Shown: piece after piece, positions 46,031 to 56,100 of the stretch
Numbering within the stretch: position 1 is the first letter of the stretch
Layout of the letters: the number at the start of each line of letters is the position of its first letter
Origin: Rhizobium sp. BK316
GTDB lineage: Bacteria > Pseudomonadota > Alphaproteobacteria > Rhizobiales > Rhizobiaceae
Length of the DNA stretch: 64,000 bases
NCBI RefSeq assembly: GCF_014193695.1
Contig: NZ_JACHZR010000002.1
Span: forward strand, 806,001 to 870,000
Direction: 5' to 3'
Notes under the pieces: generated by a model
The model's database searches: none
What the model was told of the DNA's origin: nothing
The model's input: only the letters and a program-made list of their open reading frames with translations
Made by a program: the position numbers and the translations under genes

Positions 46031-46032
46031 TC

Positions 46033-46968
46033 TCAACCCTTCATCATTCTGAGGATATGCATACCCGCCGACTCGGCAAGCCCTTCCAGATCATACCCGC
46101 CTTCCAGCAGGCTGACGACCCGGTTATTGGCGCTGCGGTCGGCAACTTCGAGAAGACGGCCGGTTGCCCAGTCGAAATCCTCACCCGTCAGGTTGATCTG
46201 CGCCAGCGGATCACGGTGATGCGCGTCGAAGCCGGCCGAGATGATGATGAGATCCGGCCGGAAATCGTTGAGTGCCGGCAGCACGCGCGACTTGAACGCC
46301 TCACGGAAATGATCGCTGCCGACATTGGGCGAAAGCGGCGCATTGACGATCGTGCCATGCGCACCGTTCTCATCCTTGGCGCCCGTGCCGGGATATAGCG
46401 GCATTTGGTGAGTGGAGCAGAAAAGCACGGAAGGATCATCCCAGAAAATATCCTGCGTGCCGTTACCATGATGCACGTCCCAGTCGACGATAGCCACACG
46501 TTCTGCCCCGTGCGCCCTCTGTGCATGGCGGGCGGCAATCGCCGCATTGTTGAAGAAACAGAAGCCCATGGCCGTCATTTTCTCGGCGTGATGTCCCGGC
46601 GGCCGAGCAGCGACGAACACATTGTCCGCCTTGCCGCGGAACACATCGTCGACTGCGGCCATTGCCCCGCCGATACCGGTCAACGCGGCCTGCAGGCTCT
46701 TCTGGCTCGCATAAGTATCGGCTTCGAGTTGGTTGATCTGATCTTCCTCTTCCGGAATCTGCCGCATGACGGCGATCAGATGCTCTTCCGGATGAGCAAG
46801 CAGCACCGCATCCTCATTCGCCTGCGGTGCTTCCTTTCGGTCGAGGCGCTCGAAATTCGGATGCTCCAGCGCGACATTGAGCGCGCGGATGCGGTCGGAG
46901 CGCTCGGGATGGCCAGACGGCGTCACGTGCTCGAGAAAGATGGGATGTTCGTAAAGACGGGTGCTCAT
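46033..46968 (-). CDS. Histone deacetylase family protein
   Basis: 311 residues. Zn-hydrolase motifs are intact: [26 protein letters not shown], and [14 protein letters not shown] with the Asp/His ligands, plus [12 protein letters not shown]. Bacterial members deacetylate acetyl-polyamines, acetoin-type substrates or proteins; the substrate is not known. The gene is just upstream of xseB (2-nt gap), an arrangement common in rhizobia. It faces away from the thioesterase gene across 186 bp of probable divergent promoters. Confidence 0.93.
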   Translation of the reverse strand: MSTRLYEHPIFLEHVTPSGHPERSDRIRALNVALEHPNFERLDRKEAPQANEDAVLLAHPEEHLIAVMRQIPEEEDQINQLEADTYASQKSLQAALTGIGGAMAAVDDVFRGKADNVFVAARPPGHHAEKMTAMGFCFFNNAAIAARHAQRAHGAERVAIVDWDVHHGNGTQDIFWDDPSVLFCSTHQMPLYPGTGAKDENGAHGTIVNAPLSPNVGSDHFREAFKSRVLPALNDFRPDLIIISAGFDAHHRDPLAQINLTGEDFDWATGRLLEVADRSANNRVVSLLEGGYDLEGLAESAGMHILRMMKG

Positions 46969-47154
46969 GCCGGCACTCTATCGGTCGTATATGTCATGAT
47001 CCACACGAGATGGGGCGCCGCCTGCCGATTTCAACAAGCGGCATCGCCGCAATTAAGAGCCGTGTGCCGGCGTTTACGCTAATTTAATTGTTTCGTTTAC
47101 TTCGCCGGACCCCGTGTTAGGGTCTAAGTGATAACATGCAAGGCAGACCTGTAA

Positions 47155-47556
47155 ATGAGTAAGACGAACCGCCCGGACATGGTGGAATTGCGTGTGCCGT
47201 TTCGCGATGTGGATATGAACGGCCAGATGTTTCTGGCCTCTTATATTTCCTATGCGGAATCCGTACTTGCAGGTTTCTGGTCATTGAGACCTGATGTGGA
47301 GGACGAGCCTGCCTATACTCCCGCCAAGGTGTCCTGCATCCTTCATCGGCCATTGCACTATCACGAGACGGTAACCTTCACCGCTGGCGTCGACAAGATC
47401 GGCGTCCGGTCTATCGGCTTCCTTATCGCTGCCGAGATCGAAGACGAGCGTGCAGCCGAGGTTGAGATCACCTGGCAGGCACGCAGCCGTGAGGACGGCT
47501 CGCCGGCCGCGCTTCCCGAAGAGACGCGCGACTGGCTCTATGGCTTTCTGGATTAA
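47155..47556 (+). CDS. Acyl-CoA thioesterase family protein (4HBT hotdog fold)
   Basis: 133 residues, the normal length. VPFRDVDMNGQMFLASYISYAES fits the 4-hydroxybenzoyl-CoA thioesterase-type active helix, where an Asp near the start is catalytic. LHRPLHYHETVTFTAGVDKIG is the central strand. It hydrolyses an acyl-CoA of unknown type. Its stop codon overlaps the convergent bioY stop by 4 nt, so both ends share the same few bases and there is no separate terminator. Confidence 0.85.
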   Translation: MSKTNRPDMVELRVPFRDVDMNGQMFLASYISYAESVLAGFWSLRPDVEDEPAYTPAKVSCILHRPLHYHETVTFTAGVDKIGVRSIGFLIAAEIEDERAAEVEITWQARSREDGSPAALPEETRDWLYGFLD

Positions 47557-48116
47557 GCGCGAACCGGCAGCAACGGATAGCCGACCATGACGGCCCGGCC
47601 GACGAGCGCTGCAACGAAGGCCTTGATCACATCGCCTGGGATATAAAAGAAACTGCCGAGGAAGGCCTTCTGCAAGGTGACATCGGCCACGATAGCCGCA
47701 AAGACAATGCCAAATGGATAGAGCACGAAGATGCCGCCGATGATGGCAGCAAGGAAAAAGCTCACCGTCTGCACAAGGCCGGACTGACTGGCGTTGACCA
47801 GCCGCTCGCTGAGGAAGCCCGTAACGAAGGCAGCGAAGACCCAGCCATACAGGAAGCCCGACGTAGGGGCGACAAGGGCCGTCATTCCACCGCGGCCGCC
47901 CGAAAGCACCGGCAGGTTCATTGCGACAAGTGCAATCACGATAAGCACCGCAATTGAGCCCCGTTTCGCGCCAAGGACGACACCTGCCATCATCACGCCG
48001 AGCGATTGCGCCGTGATCGGAACTGCAACAATGCCGACATAGATTGGCGGCAGCAAGCCAAGGGCCACGATGATCGCGGCGAAAAGAGCGGTAAGGACGA
48101 GGTCTCGCGTGCTCAT
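47553..48116 (-). CDS. bioY: Biotin ECF transporter substrate-binding protein
   Basis: 187 residues with about six hydrophobic segments. The family motif around PITAQSLGVMMAGVVLGAKRG and GGRGGM, APTSGFLYG is the biotin S-component signature. It captures biotin at the inner membrane and works with the EcfA/EcfT pair. It is last in the bioM-bioN-bioY operon with a 23-bp gap from bioN. Confidence 0.95.
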   Translation of the reverse strand: MSTRDLVLTALFAAIIVALGLLPPIYVGIVAVPITAQSLGVMMAGVVLGAKRGSIAVLIVIALVAMNLPVLSGGRGGMTALVAPTSGFLYGWVFAAFVTGFLSERLVNASQSGLVQTVSFFLAAIIGGIFVLYPFGIVFAAIVADVTLQKAFLGSFFYIPGDVIKAFVAALVGRAVMVGYPLLPVRA

Positions 48117-48139
48117 CGTGATCTCCAGTTCACAAAACG

Positions 48140-48748
48140 TTAACTGACATGCCGCCGAATGCCGCGCGCGTCAATCGCCGCAGCAACGTTATCCGCATCC
48201 CTGAGCGTCAGAATGATGAGCGGGGTAAGGATCGTCGTCGGTCGCAGTTTCAACCCCCGCGCTGCATGCGCCTCGCTGATTGCATGGTAGCGGGCAATGA
48301 TCTCGGGCACGAAACGCAGCACGAGGCCGACCGCCAAGCCAACATCGTCAGCCCTCACCCAGCCGGTGCGTTCCAGTGGCCGCACAAGCGTCGTGATCTC
48401 GTCCATGAACTGGGCGATCGTCGTTGTGGCTGTCACGGCGGCGGCAAACAGCATCAGCCCGGTCAGCCGTAGCAATGTTGCGAAAGCCTGATGCCATGGA
48501 TTCACGATAAGGGTGACGAGCGCCACGAATGCGATCGTCAAGAAGATCGGTTTCAGCCGGGCGGCCGATTCCTTTACCGGCATGTCGACGCTGCGATAGA
48601 TGAGTACGGTCAACAGCATGACGACCGCAAGCAGCAGAAGGTTGTTACTCAAAAACAGCACGAAGCCGAGCAGGAAGAGGGCAAGGATCTTGGCCCGCGG
48701 CGAAAGCCGGTGCAGGGCGCTGTTGCCTTCGACATAGAGTGATTGCAT
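48140..48748 (-). CDS. bioN: Energy-coupling factor transmembrane protein for biotin (EcfT)
   Basis: 202 residues and five or so membrane helices. The cytoplasmic coupling motifs end in an Ala-Arg-Gly pair: AHAARGLKLRP and AIDARGIRRH. It links the ATPase to BioY. Its ATG (48748) overlaps the bioM TGA by one base, indicating coupling. In rhizobia bioN and bioM make an operon with bioY, as seen here. Confidence 0.93.
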   Translation of the reverse strand: MQSLYVEGNSALHRLSPRAKILALFLLGFVLFLSNNLLLLAVVMLLTVLIYRSVDMPVKESAARLKPIFLTIAFVALVTLIVNPWHQAFATLLRLTGLMLFAAAVTATTTIAQFMDEITTLVRPLERTGWVRADDVGLAVGLVLRFVPEIIARYHAISEAHAARGLKLRPTTILTPLIILTLRDADNVAAAIDARGIRRHVS

Positions 48749-49422
48749 CAGGCCGCGAGCTCCTTGTAACGGGCGATTGCCTGCGCCGCCGGCGCATCGG
48801 CAGCAAGCTCGCCTTCATGGAAGAGCAGCACCCGCTCGAAACCGGAGATCAGCTCCAGATCATGGGTGATGACGACGACGTTTTCTTCGAGCCCGTCGAT
48901 GGTCTTCTGCACCAATGCGCGGTTCCTCAGATCGAGTTGGTTGGTGGGCTCGTCGAGGATCAGGATGTCGGGACCGGTCGCCAGCACCGAACAGAGGGCC
49001 GCAATCTGCAATTCGCCGCCGGAAAGCTCGTGCGCGCGGCGAGTGGCCAGTTCCCTGGCGTTGAAGCGAGCCAGCACCAGCTCGACCTTCCGATCGATCT
49101 CCGCCTTGGTTAAGCCGCGGCCCTTCAATCCGAAAGCGATGTCGTCCCTGACGATAGGCAGGATGATCTGGTTCTGCGGCGACTGGAAGATGAAGCCGAC
49201 ATCGGCAAGCGCCGTCTTCTCGTCGCGCGTGTCGCGACCGTTGACCAGGACCTTGCCCGTGGTGGGCTTCATCAGCCCATTGATCATCCGCGCGAAGGTC
49301 GTCTTGCCCGAACCGTTGAGCCCGATGACGCCTAGCCGGTTTTCGGTGAGCGAGAGCGTCAGCGGTTCGACCGCGACCCTTGGCCCGAAACTGGCACCTG
49401 CGCTCTCGAAACGAATATCCAA
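48748..49422 (-). CDS. bioM: Energy-coupling factor ATP-binding protein for biotin (EcfA)
   Basis: 224 residues from the TTG at 49422 (LDIRFESAGASFG), chosen because AAGGGG lies 7 nt upstream; the frame stays open to an ATG at 49491, which lacks a good site and family similarity. Walker A GLNGSGKTT, Q-loop FQSPQNQ, signature LSGGELQIAAL, Walker B ILILDEPTNQLD and switch His (VVITHDL) are intact. It powers BioNY biotin uptake. First gene of the operon. I found no clear BioR operator (TTATCTATAA type) upstream. Confidence 0.92.
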   Translation of the reverse strand: MDIRFESAGASFGPRVAVEPLTLSLTENRLGVIGLNGSGKTTFARMINGLMKPTTGKVLVNGRDTRDEKTALADVGFIFQSPQNQIILPIVRDDIAFGLKGRGLTKAEIDRKVELVLARFNARELATRRAHELSGGELQIAALCSVLATGPDILILDEPTNQLDLRNRALVQKTIDGLEENVVVITHDLELISGFERVLLFHEGELAADAPAAQAIARYKELAA

Positions 49423-49548
49423 ATCTGGTCCCCTTGTTAGAGTTCCTGCTTCTATAGGGCGGTGATGACCCGATAAAGGATCAAAAATCAAATCGGCTCC
49501 AATATGGTATCGGGTGGCTAGGAAGATTTTCCGCGCTATGATGGCGGC

Positions 49549-50739
49549 ATGACGAATCTGCTCTCCAATTCAGATGCTCGCCGTGTCTTTCTCGCCAAGC
49601 AGGGGTTGAGCGCGCCTCCGAACCGCGCGCTGACCAAGGCTGGCCTGCTGGATCTTATCCATGATCTTGGCTTCGTGCAGATCGACAGCATCCAGACGGT
49701 CGAGCGCGCTCATCACCAGATCCTCTTTTCCCGCAATCAGACCTATCGGCGCGAGCACTTGACCGCGCTCCTGGAAAAGGAAGGCGCGCTCTTCGAACAT
49801 TGGACGCATGATGCCTCCATCCTGCCGAGCGCCTTCTTCAAATACTGGAAGCACAAATTTCGCGACGAGGAGAAGGCGATCATCGAGCGCTGGCGCAAAT
49901 GGCGCGGCGAGGGCTTCGAAGCCTCATTCGAGGAAACCTACGAGCGGGTGGTCAAGGGCGGAGCGATCCTGGCGCGTGACATGAAGGCGGACGGTCACGT
50001 CTCCGGCGGCTGGTGGAACTGGCATCCGAACAAGACGGCGCTCGAATATTTCTGGCGTACCGGCAAGTTCGCCATCGCCGGCCGCTCCAACTTCCAGAAG
50101 ATCTACGACCTCGTCGAGCGCGTCATTCCGGCCGAATTCCATGAGCCGGAGGTGAGCCGCGAGGATTTCGTCGACTGGGCGTGCCGCAGTGCGCTCACCC
50201 GCTTGGGCTTTGCCACCCACGGCGAAATCGCCGCCTTCTGGGACCTCTTGTCACCGGATGAGGCGAAGGCCTGGGTAACCGAACATGGGGATGAGCTGAT
50301 CGAAGTGCTGATCGAACCGGCGCTTGGGGGTAAGCCGCGCTCTTCATGGGCTTTTGCCGATTTCCTCGGCACGATAGACACTTATCCGGAAGCGCCCCCG
50401 CGCATCCGGGTGCTCAGCCCGTTTGACCCGATGATTCGGGACAGAAACCGGACCGAGCGCCTCTTCGGCTTCTTCTATCGCATCGAGATCTTTGTGCCGG
50501 AGCCGAAGCGTGAATATGGCTATTACGTCTTTCCGCTCCTGGAAGGCGACCGGCTGATCGGCCGCATCGATATGAAGGCAGACAGGAAAAGGGGCACGCT
50601 CGATGTGAAGCGGCTGTGGCTGGAGCCGCGCGTGAAAGCGTCTGCCGGTCGGATCGAAAAGCTGGAAGCCGAGCTCGATCGCCTGGCGCGCTTTGCCGGT
50701 GTGGAGCAAGTCGTTTATCTGGACGGCTGGAGAGGGTAG
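49549..50739 (+). CDS. Winged-helix crosslink-repair glycosylase-like protein (YcaQ family, HTH_42)
   Basis: 396 residues. The N-terminal VQIDSIQTVERAHHQILFSR contains the QxD motif that in AlkX/YcaQ is the catalytic element. Repeated winged-helix modules, HWTHDASILPS and LSPFDPMIRDRNRTERLFGF are family landmarks. E. coli YcaQ removes interstrand crosslinks and other N7-alkyl lesions; activity here is inferred from the conserved residues. Single gene, start near a GATGGCGGC region with weak ribosome-binding site, no operon partner. Confidence 0.85.
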   Translation: MTNLLSNSDARRVFLAKQGLSAPPNRALTKAGLLDLIHDLGFVQIDSIQTVERAHHQILFSRNQTYRREHLTALLEKEGALFEHWTHDASILPSAFFKYWKHKFRDEEKAIIERWRKWRGEGFEASFEETYERVVKGGAILARDMKADGHVSGGWWNWHPNKTALEYFWRTGKFAIAGRSNFQKIYDLVERVIPAEFHEPEVSREDFVDWACRSALTRLGFATHGEIAAFWDLLSPDEAKAWVTEHGDELIEVLIEPALGGKPRSSWAFADFLGTIDTYPEAPPRIRVLSPFDPMIRDRNRTERLFGFFYRIEIFVPEPKREYGYYVFPLLEGDRLIGRIDMKADRKRGTLDVKRLWLEPRVKASAGRIEKLEAELDRLARFAGVEQVVYLDGWRG

Positions 50740-50766
50740 TCCCGTCTCCCGAGGGAGAAAGGATAA

Positions 50767-51870
50767 TCAGCAGATTTCCGTCTTGGAAATCTTGATGCCG
50801 AATCCTTCCAGGCCGACATAGTGCCGTTCGCGGCTGGTCATCAGCGTGATCGAGCTGACGCCGAGATCTTTGAGGATCTGCGCGCCAAGGCCGATTTCCA
50901 GCCATTCGTTTTCGCGCGTCTGCGCTTCGGCATGGGCCTCGCGGCCCTGATTGCGTGCCTTGCGGCCGTTATCATAGTGGCCGACTCCAACAGAGCCTTC
51001 GCGCAGGTAGACGATGACGCCACGGCCCAGTTCCGCAATCTTCTGCATGTAGAAATCGACCGGCTTGCGCTTGCCGAACAGGTCCTCGGCGACGTTTTCC
51101 GGATGCAGGCGCACCGGAATATCGACACCGTCACGGATATCGCCGAAGACGACGGCGAGGTGCTGCATCGGGTCCCAGGGCAGGGAATAGGTGTAGGCCT
51201 TGGCCTTGCCGAACGGCGTCTCGATATCGAAGCTCGAACCGAGTTCGATCAGCGTTTCCTTGCGCTGGCGATAGGCGATGAGATCGGCGACCGAGAGGAG
51301 CTTCAGGCCGTGCTGTTCGGCGAAATCCACCACCTGCGGGCCGCGCGTCACCGTGCCGTCGTCATTGACGAGTTCTGAGATAACACCGATCGGCGGCAGG
51401 CCGGCAAGCTTGCAGAGATCGACCGCCGCTTCCGTGTGGCCCGAGCGCATCAGGACGCCGCCTTCGCGGGAAACCAGCGGGAAGATATGGCCGGGGCGGA
51501 CGAAATCAGAGGCGCCGACATTCGGATTGGCGAGATTACGCACCGTCAGCGTGCGGTCGTCGGCGGAAATGCCCGTCGTCGTCCCGTGCTTGAAATCGAC
51601 GGAAACGGTGAAGGCCGTCGTATGGGCGGAATCGTTTTCCGCCACCATGGCGTTGAGGTTCAGCCGCTTGGCCTCTTCCTTCGGCATCGGCGCGCACACG
51701 ATGCCTGATGTGTGGCGCACGATGAAGGCCATCTTTTCCGGCGTCGCATGCACGGCGGCAACGATCAGGTCGCCCTCGTTTTCGCGGTCATTGTCGTCCA
51801 TGACGACGACGATTTCGCCGGCTTCGAAAGCCCTGATGGCATCGACAACGCGCTTCTGGTCATAAGGCAT
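50767..51870 (-). CDS. ribB: 3,4-dihydroxy-2-butanone-4-phosphate synthase with degenerate GTP cyclohydrolase II-like domain
   Basis: 367 residues. The N-terminal synthase domain (about 1-203) is intact: MDDNDRENEGDLIVAA, RHTSGIVCAPM, FVRPGHIFPLVSREGGVLMRSGHTEAAVDL. The C-terminal part (about 205-366) has the GTP cyclohydrolase II fold by position (RHYVGLEGFGI near the end) but the zinc-binding CysX2Cys-type stretch and Cys-Asp-Cys-Gly are missing (VRLHPENVAEDLF takes their place), so it is probably inactive. The substrate step forms the four-carbon riboflavin precursor from ribulose-5-phosphate. It is 10 nt after aroC in one operon. Confidence 0.93.
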   Translation of the reverse strand: MPYDQKRVVDAIRAFEAGEIVVVMDDNDRENEGDLIVAAVHATPEKMAFIVRHTSGIVCAPMPKEEAKRLNLNAMVAENDSAHTTAFTVSVDFKHGTTTGISADDRTLTVRNLANPNVGASDFVRPGHIFPLVSREGGVLMRSGHTEAAVDLCKLAGLPPIGVISELVNDDGTVTRGPQVVDFAEQHGLKLLSVADLIAYRQRKETLIELGSSFDIETPFGKAKAYTYSLPWDPMQHLAVVFGDIRDGVDIPVRLHPENVAEDLFGKRKPVDFYMQKIAELGRGVIVYLREGSVGVGHYDNGRKARNQGREAHAEAQTRENEWLEIGLGAQILKDLGVSSITLMTSRERHYVGLEGFGIKISKTEIC

Positions 51871-51880
51871 GGGACAAGTC

Positions 51881-52978
51881 CTATTTCAGCCGGCCGGTCT
51901 GGCCGCGGTCGCGAAGATAGTGGTCGGCAATGGCGCAGGCGATCATCGCCTCGCCGATCGGCACGGCGCGAATGCCGACGCAGGGGTCGTGACGGCCCTT
52001 GGTGCGGATATCGACATTCTTGCCGTCGGCATCGATCGACTGCCTCTCGGTGAGAATGGAAGAGGTCGGCTTGACGGCGAAGCGGGCGACGACCGGCTGG
52101 CCAGTCGAAATACCGCCAAGAATACCACCGGCATTGTTGGACAGGAAGATCGGCTTGCCGTCATTGCCCATGCGCATCTCGTCGGCATTGTCCTCGCCGC
52201 TCGTCTCGGCGGCGGCAAAGCCGTTGCCGATTTCCACGCCTTTCACGGCGTTGATCGACATCAGCAGCGAAGCGATATCCTGGTCGAGCTTTCCGTAGAT
52301 CGGTGCACCGAGGCCTGCCGGAACACCTTCGGCAACGACTTCGACGACCGCGCCGATGGAGGAGCCGGCCTTGCGGATGCCGTCGAGATACTCTTCCCAG
52401 ACGGGTACGATCTCGGCATCGGGGGAGAAGAATGGGTTCTGGCCGACCTGGTCCCAATCCCAGTTGACGCGGTTGATCTTGTGTTTGCCGATCTGCACCA
52501 GCGCGCCACGGATGGTGACACCGGGCACGACGAGGCGGGCAATGCCGCCGGCTGCCACGCGTGCCGCCGTCTCGCGTGCAGACGAACGGCCGCCGCCGCG
52601 ATAGTCGCGAATGCCGTATTTCGTGTCATAGGTGTAATCGGCATGACCGGGGCGATACTGTCGGGCGATCTCGCCGTAGTCCTTGGAACGCTGGTCGGTA
52701 TTTTCGATCAGCATGGAAATCGGCGTGCCGGTCGAGATCATCGTTTCGCCGTCGGCATCCATCATCACGCCGGAGAGAACCTTCACCAGATCGTCCTCGC
52801 GCCGCTGGGTGACGAAGCGGCTCTGGCCGGGCTTGCGCTTGTCGAGCCAGACTTGCAGGTCCTCGAGCTTGAAGCGCAGCCCCGGAGGGCAGCCGTCGAC
52901 GACGGCGCCGAGCGCCGATCCGTGGCTTTCGCCCCAGGTGGTTACACGGAAGAGGTGACCGAATGTATTATGCGACAT
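51881..52978 (-). CDS. aroC: Chorismate synthase
   Basis: 365 residues. It converts EPSP to chorismate with reduced FMN. The opening [19 protein letters not shown] and [23 protein letters not shown] motif ([17 protein letters not shown]) are the family signatures, and [15 protein letters not shown] is near the C-terminus. Its FMN requirement and the following ribB make a sensible operon: cofactor supply next to a cofactor user. The product is the end of the shikimate pathway, in which aroA at the window start also acts. Confidence 0.97.
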   Translation of the reverse strand: MSHNTFGHLFRVTTWGESHGSALGAVVDGCPPGLRFKLEDLQVWLDKRKPGQSRFVTQRREDDLVKVLSGVMMDADGETMISTGTPISMLIENTDQRSKDYGEIARQYRPGHADYTYDTKYGIRDYRGGGRSSARETAARVAAGGIARLVVPGVTIRGALVQIGKHKINRVNWDWDQVGQNPFFSPDAEIVPVWEEYLDGIRKAGSSIGAVVEVVAEGVPAGLGAPIYGKLDQDIASLLMSINAVKGVEIGNGFAAAETSGEDNADEMRMGNDGKPIFLSNNAGGILGGISTGQPVVARFAVKPTSSILTERQSIDADGKNVDIRTKGRHDPCVGIRAVPIGEAMIACAIADHYLRDRGQTGRLK

Positions 52979-53053
52979 GTGTTCCCGCCGGATGCGCGGA
53001 GCCGGTCGTCACCGGCCGCGCCATTACTTAAAAAGGCGCGACACTCATAGGCC

Positions 53054-53086
53054 AAAAAAACGCTCAGGCAAAAGCCTTTCTTTGCG
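53054..53086 (-). terminator. Probable terminator after the GGDEF/EAL gene
   Basis: Read on the minus strand, CGC and AGGC arms (53086-53074) pair with GCCT and GCG (53069-53061) around TTTT, followed by seven T residues (53060-53054). The stem has an internal loop, so it is imperfect. Confidence 0.5.
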
Positions 53087-53153
53087 CCGAAAGGTACTCT
53101 CCGGGAAATGGTGTCCCCTGGATTTGCGAACGGTGGAAGGTGGACACTGGGCT

Positions 53154-56100
53154 CTAGGATGCCAGCAGCCAAGCCGTGCCGCGCGCCTCGATGGCGAAAT
53201 CGTCGAAGGAGAGGGGGCGTGCGAAGGCATAGCCCTGCAGAAGATCGCAGCCGAGATCGCGCAGCAGTTCGGCATGATCAAGCGTCTCGACGCCCTCGGC
53301 CACCGTCTCGACGCCAAGCGAGCGGGCGATTTCGATGATGGAGCTGACGAGCGCACGCTCCTGCGAAGAGGCGACGATCGGCTGCACGAGCTGCCGGTCG
53401 ATCTTCAGCCGCTTCGGCTTCAGTTTCAGCAGGGACACGATCGACGTGTGGCCGGTGCCGAAATCGTCGATCTCGATATCGATGCCGAGCGCCTTGATCC
53501 GTTCGAGATTCTGCGAGACCACATCCTCGCTCTCGTCGAGGAAGATGGATTCCACCAGTTCGAAAGAGATTTCGCCGGGGCGGATCTGCAGGTCGCCAAG
53601 CGATTCCAGCAGGCTGCCGTCGTGCAGGCGCCGCGCCGAGACGTTGACCGAAACCTTCGGCACGGAGATGCCCTGAGCGGCCCAGCGCATCTTGTCGCGC
53701 AATGCGGTCTCCAGCACGATGCGGTCGAGCGTCTGTACGACATTGATCTCGTCGGCAATGCGCAGGAACTTATCCGGCGTCAGCAAGCCCTTGGAGGGAT
53801 GGCGCCAGCGCACCAGCGCCTCCACCCCGGTCAGCTTCATCGAACGGGCGCAGAATTGCGGCTGGTACCAGGCCGTGAACTCGCCATTGTCGATGCCGGC
53901 GAGGATCTCGTCTGCGGTGCGCTTGTTGTTGATGATATCGGCTTGAAGATTGTGATTGAAGAATTCGAAGCGGTTGCGGCCGAGGCTCTTGGCGCGATAG
54001 AGCGCGATATCGGCATTGATCAGCACCTTGCGCGCATCGACATGGATGCCGTTCGCCAGCGCTATGCCGATCGACACGCCGCAGCGGCAGGAGAAGCCCT
54101 GGAAATCGATGGGCTGACGCATTTCCTCGACGATGCGGCCTGCAAGCTCCGCCATCTCCGTGTCGCCCGTGTCGAAGGAGAGGATGACGAATTCGTCGCC
54201 GCCGATACGCGCCACGACATCTCTGTCACGCACGCTTCTCGAAAGCACGCGGGATGCATGCACCAGCATCGCGTCGCCGGCGGCATGCCCCAGTGTGTCG
54301 TTGATTTCCTTGAAGCGGTCGAGGTCGATATGCAGGATCGCGAATGTCTGCCGCTCGCTGCGGCCGGCATCCGTCAGGCTTTCCAGTGCTATGTCGAGCT
54401 TGCGGCGGTTGGCGAGCGAGGTCAGCGGGTCGTGGAGAGAATTGTGCTCGATCCTGTTCTTGGCAAGCTCCAGCTCGATGTTCTTGGCGATCGCTTCGTC
54501 CTTCGCGGACTTGAGGCGCAGCGTCATCAACGCGTCCTCGGTCGAATCGAAGGCGATGCCGATGATTTTCATCTCGCCGGTCGGCGTGCGGTGCACCTTG
54601 CCGACAGAACGCACGTAGCGCAAGCCGCCATTCTCGTCCGGCACACGGGCGACAAGCGTATGCGTGTCCCCGAGTTGCCTGAAATGTCGGGCGCTTTCGA
54701 GCGCCAGCCCGCGATCATCGGGATGGATGCGGGAGAGCCAGGCGTCTTCGGTCACGAAGGCATTGCTCTGCCTCAACCCGTAGAGCTCGTGCATGCGCTC
54801 GTCCCAGATCGAGCCGGCTTTGCCAAGAACGGCTTCCCAGATTCCGCATTGATAGGAATCGAGTGCCAGATCGAGCTTGCTGGAGAGTACGGAAAGTTCG
54901 GCCTCGCGGCTTGAAAGCTCTTCCAGTGCGAGTTCCAGCTCGGCATTTTTGAGTTCGCTTGTTTCTTTGGCGAGACGAAGCGTGTTGGTGACTTCCGCGT
55001 CGGCCGTGACATCCCAGACGATGCCGATCGTCTTTCCTGCGCCGCCGGCATCCGTATAGAAGGCGCCGATGGACCGCAGGTGGCGGATGCGGCCATCCTC
55101 CCGCATCACTCTGTATTGCGCGGTACAGGCTTCCCCCGCGATGCTGCAGCCGAAGAAATGAACCTCTGCGATTTCGCGGTCTTCGGGCACGATCGTTGAC
55201 AGCCACACTGCCTGTGATCGGATACCCTCGATCGCCTTGAGGCCGTGAAGCGAGGATGCGCGCGCATCCCAGGAAAGGCTGGTGGCGTTTTCCGGCAACT
55301 CCCAAATACCGATCCGGGAGGATTCGAGTGCCAGGTTGAGACGCTGCGACAGTTCCAGAAGCTTGGCCTCGCGCGCTTCAAGCTGCGTAATATTGCGATT
55401 GCGTTCGCCGAGCAGCAACGTGGCGAAGAAGATCGGGATGATGATCACGCAGCCTGCGGCGACGATGATCAATCGCAGTTCGGGCTGATTGTCTGGAACG
55501 GCCTTCCAGCCTGTGTTCGGTACCGCCGCCAATTCCCACCGCCCGCCCGCGAAATTGATTTTACGGCGGAGCGGATCTTTGCCGTAAATATCGGAGGGGC
55601 CGAAGAAGGGCGCGGCCGTTTCGTCCGGAGTGCCGATGTCGCGCACCGCGATCGACAGATGGTCGAGATGCGGGTAGCGCTCCTGGTTCTCGCTGTTGCG
55701 CGCGGGTCTAAGGCCCGTCGCCTCGTAGAACATGTTCTGGTCGATGACCGCCTCGACCGCGCCCCAGATGCGGCGTTTGCCGTCCTGCTTGACGAAAACC
55801 GGGAAGAAGATCGCGAAGGCGGTTTCTGCATCCGTCGTCTTGAAGGGACCGTAGAAGCGGGCCGCCTGATCGCCGGAATTGCGGCTGATCGACATGCGCT
55901 GCAGCAGTACGTCCCGCACATCCCTGCCGATCCGGTCTTTGCCTGATTGCGCCGGATAGACCGACTTGACGATGAAATCAGGCGCGACCGCAATATGGAT
56001 GAAATGCGGGTTCTGGATCAGCAGCCAGTTGATCTGCCGTTCCATCTCCACTTCGTTCGCCTGCGTGCTGAGCGAGATCAGGTTGGAAAGGTCGCGGACG

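Noticed and set aside
53050..53150. Words resembling a glycine riboswitch (GCGCCGAAAGG, CTCAGGCAAAAG).
   Set aside because: On the plus strand they occur in the wrong order and without the paired helices of the aptamer, and no glycine-related gene follows. The stretch fits better as an imperfect terminator on the minus strand.
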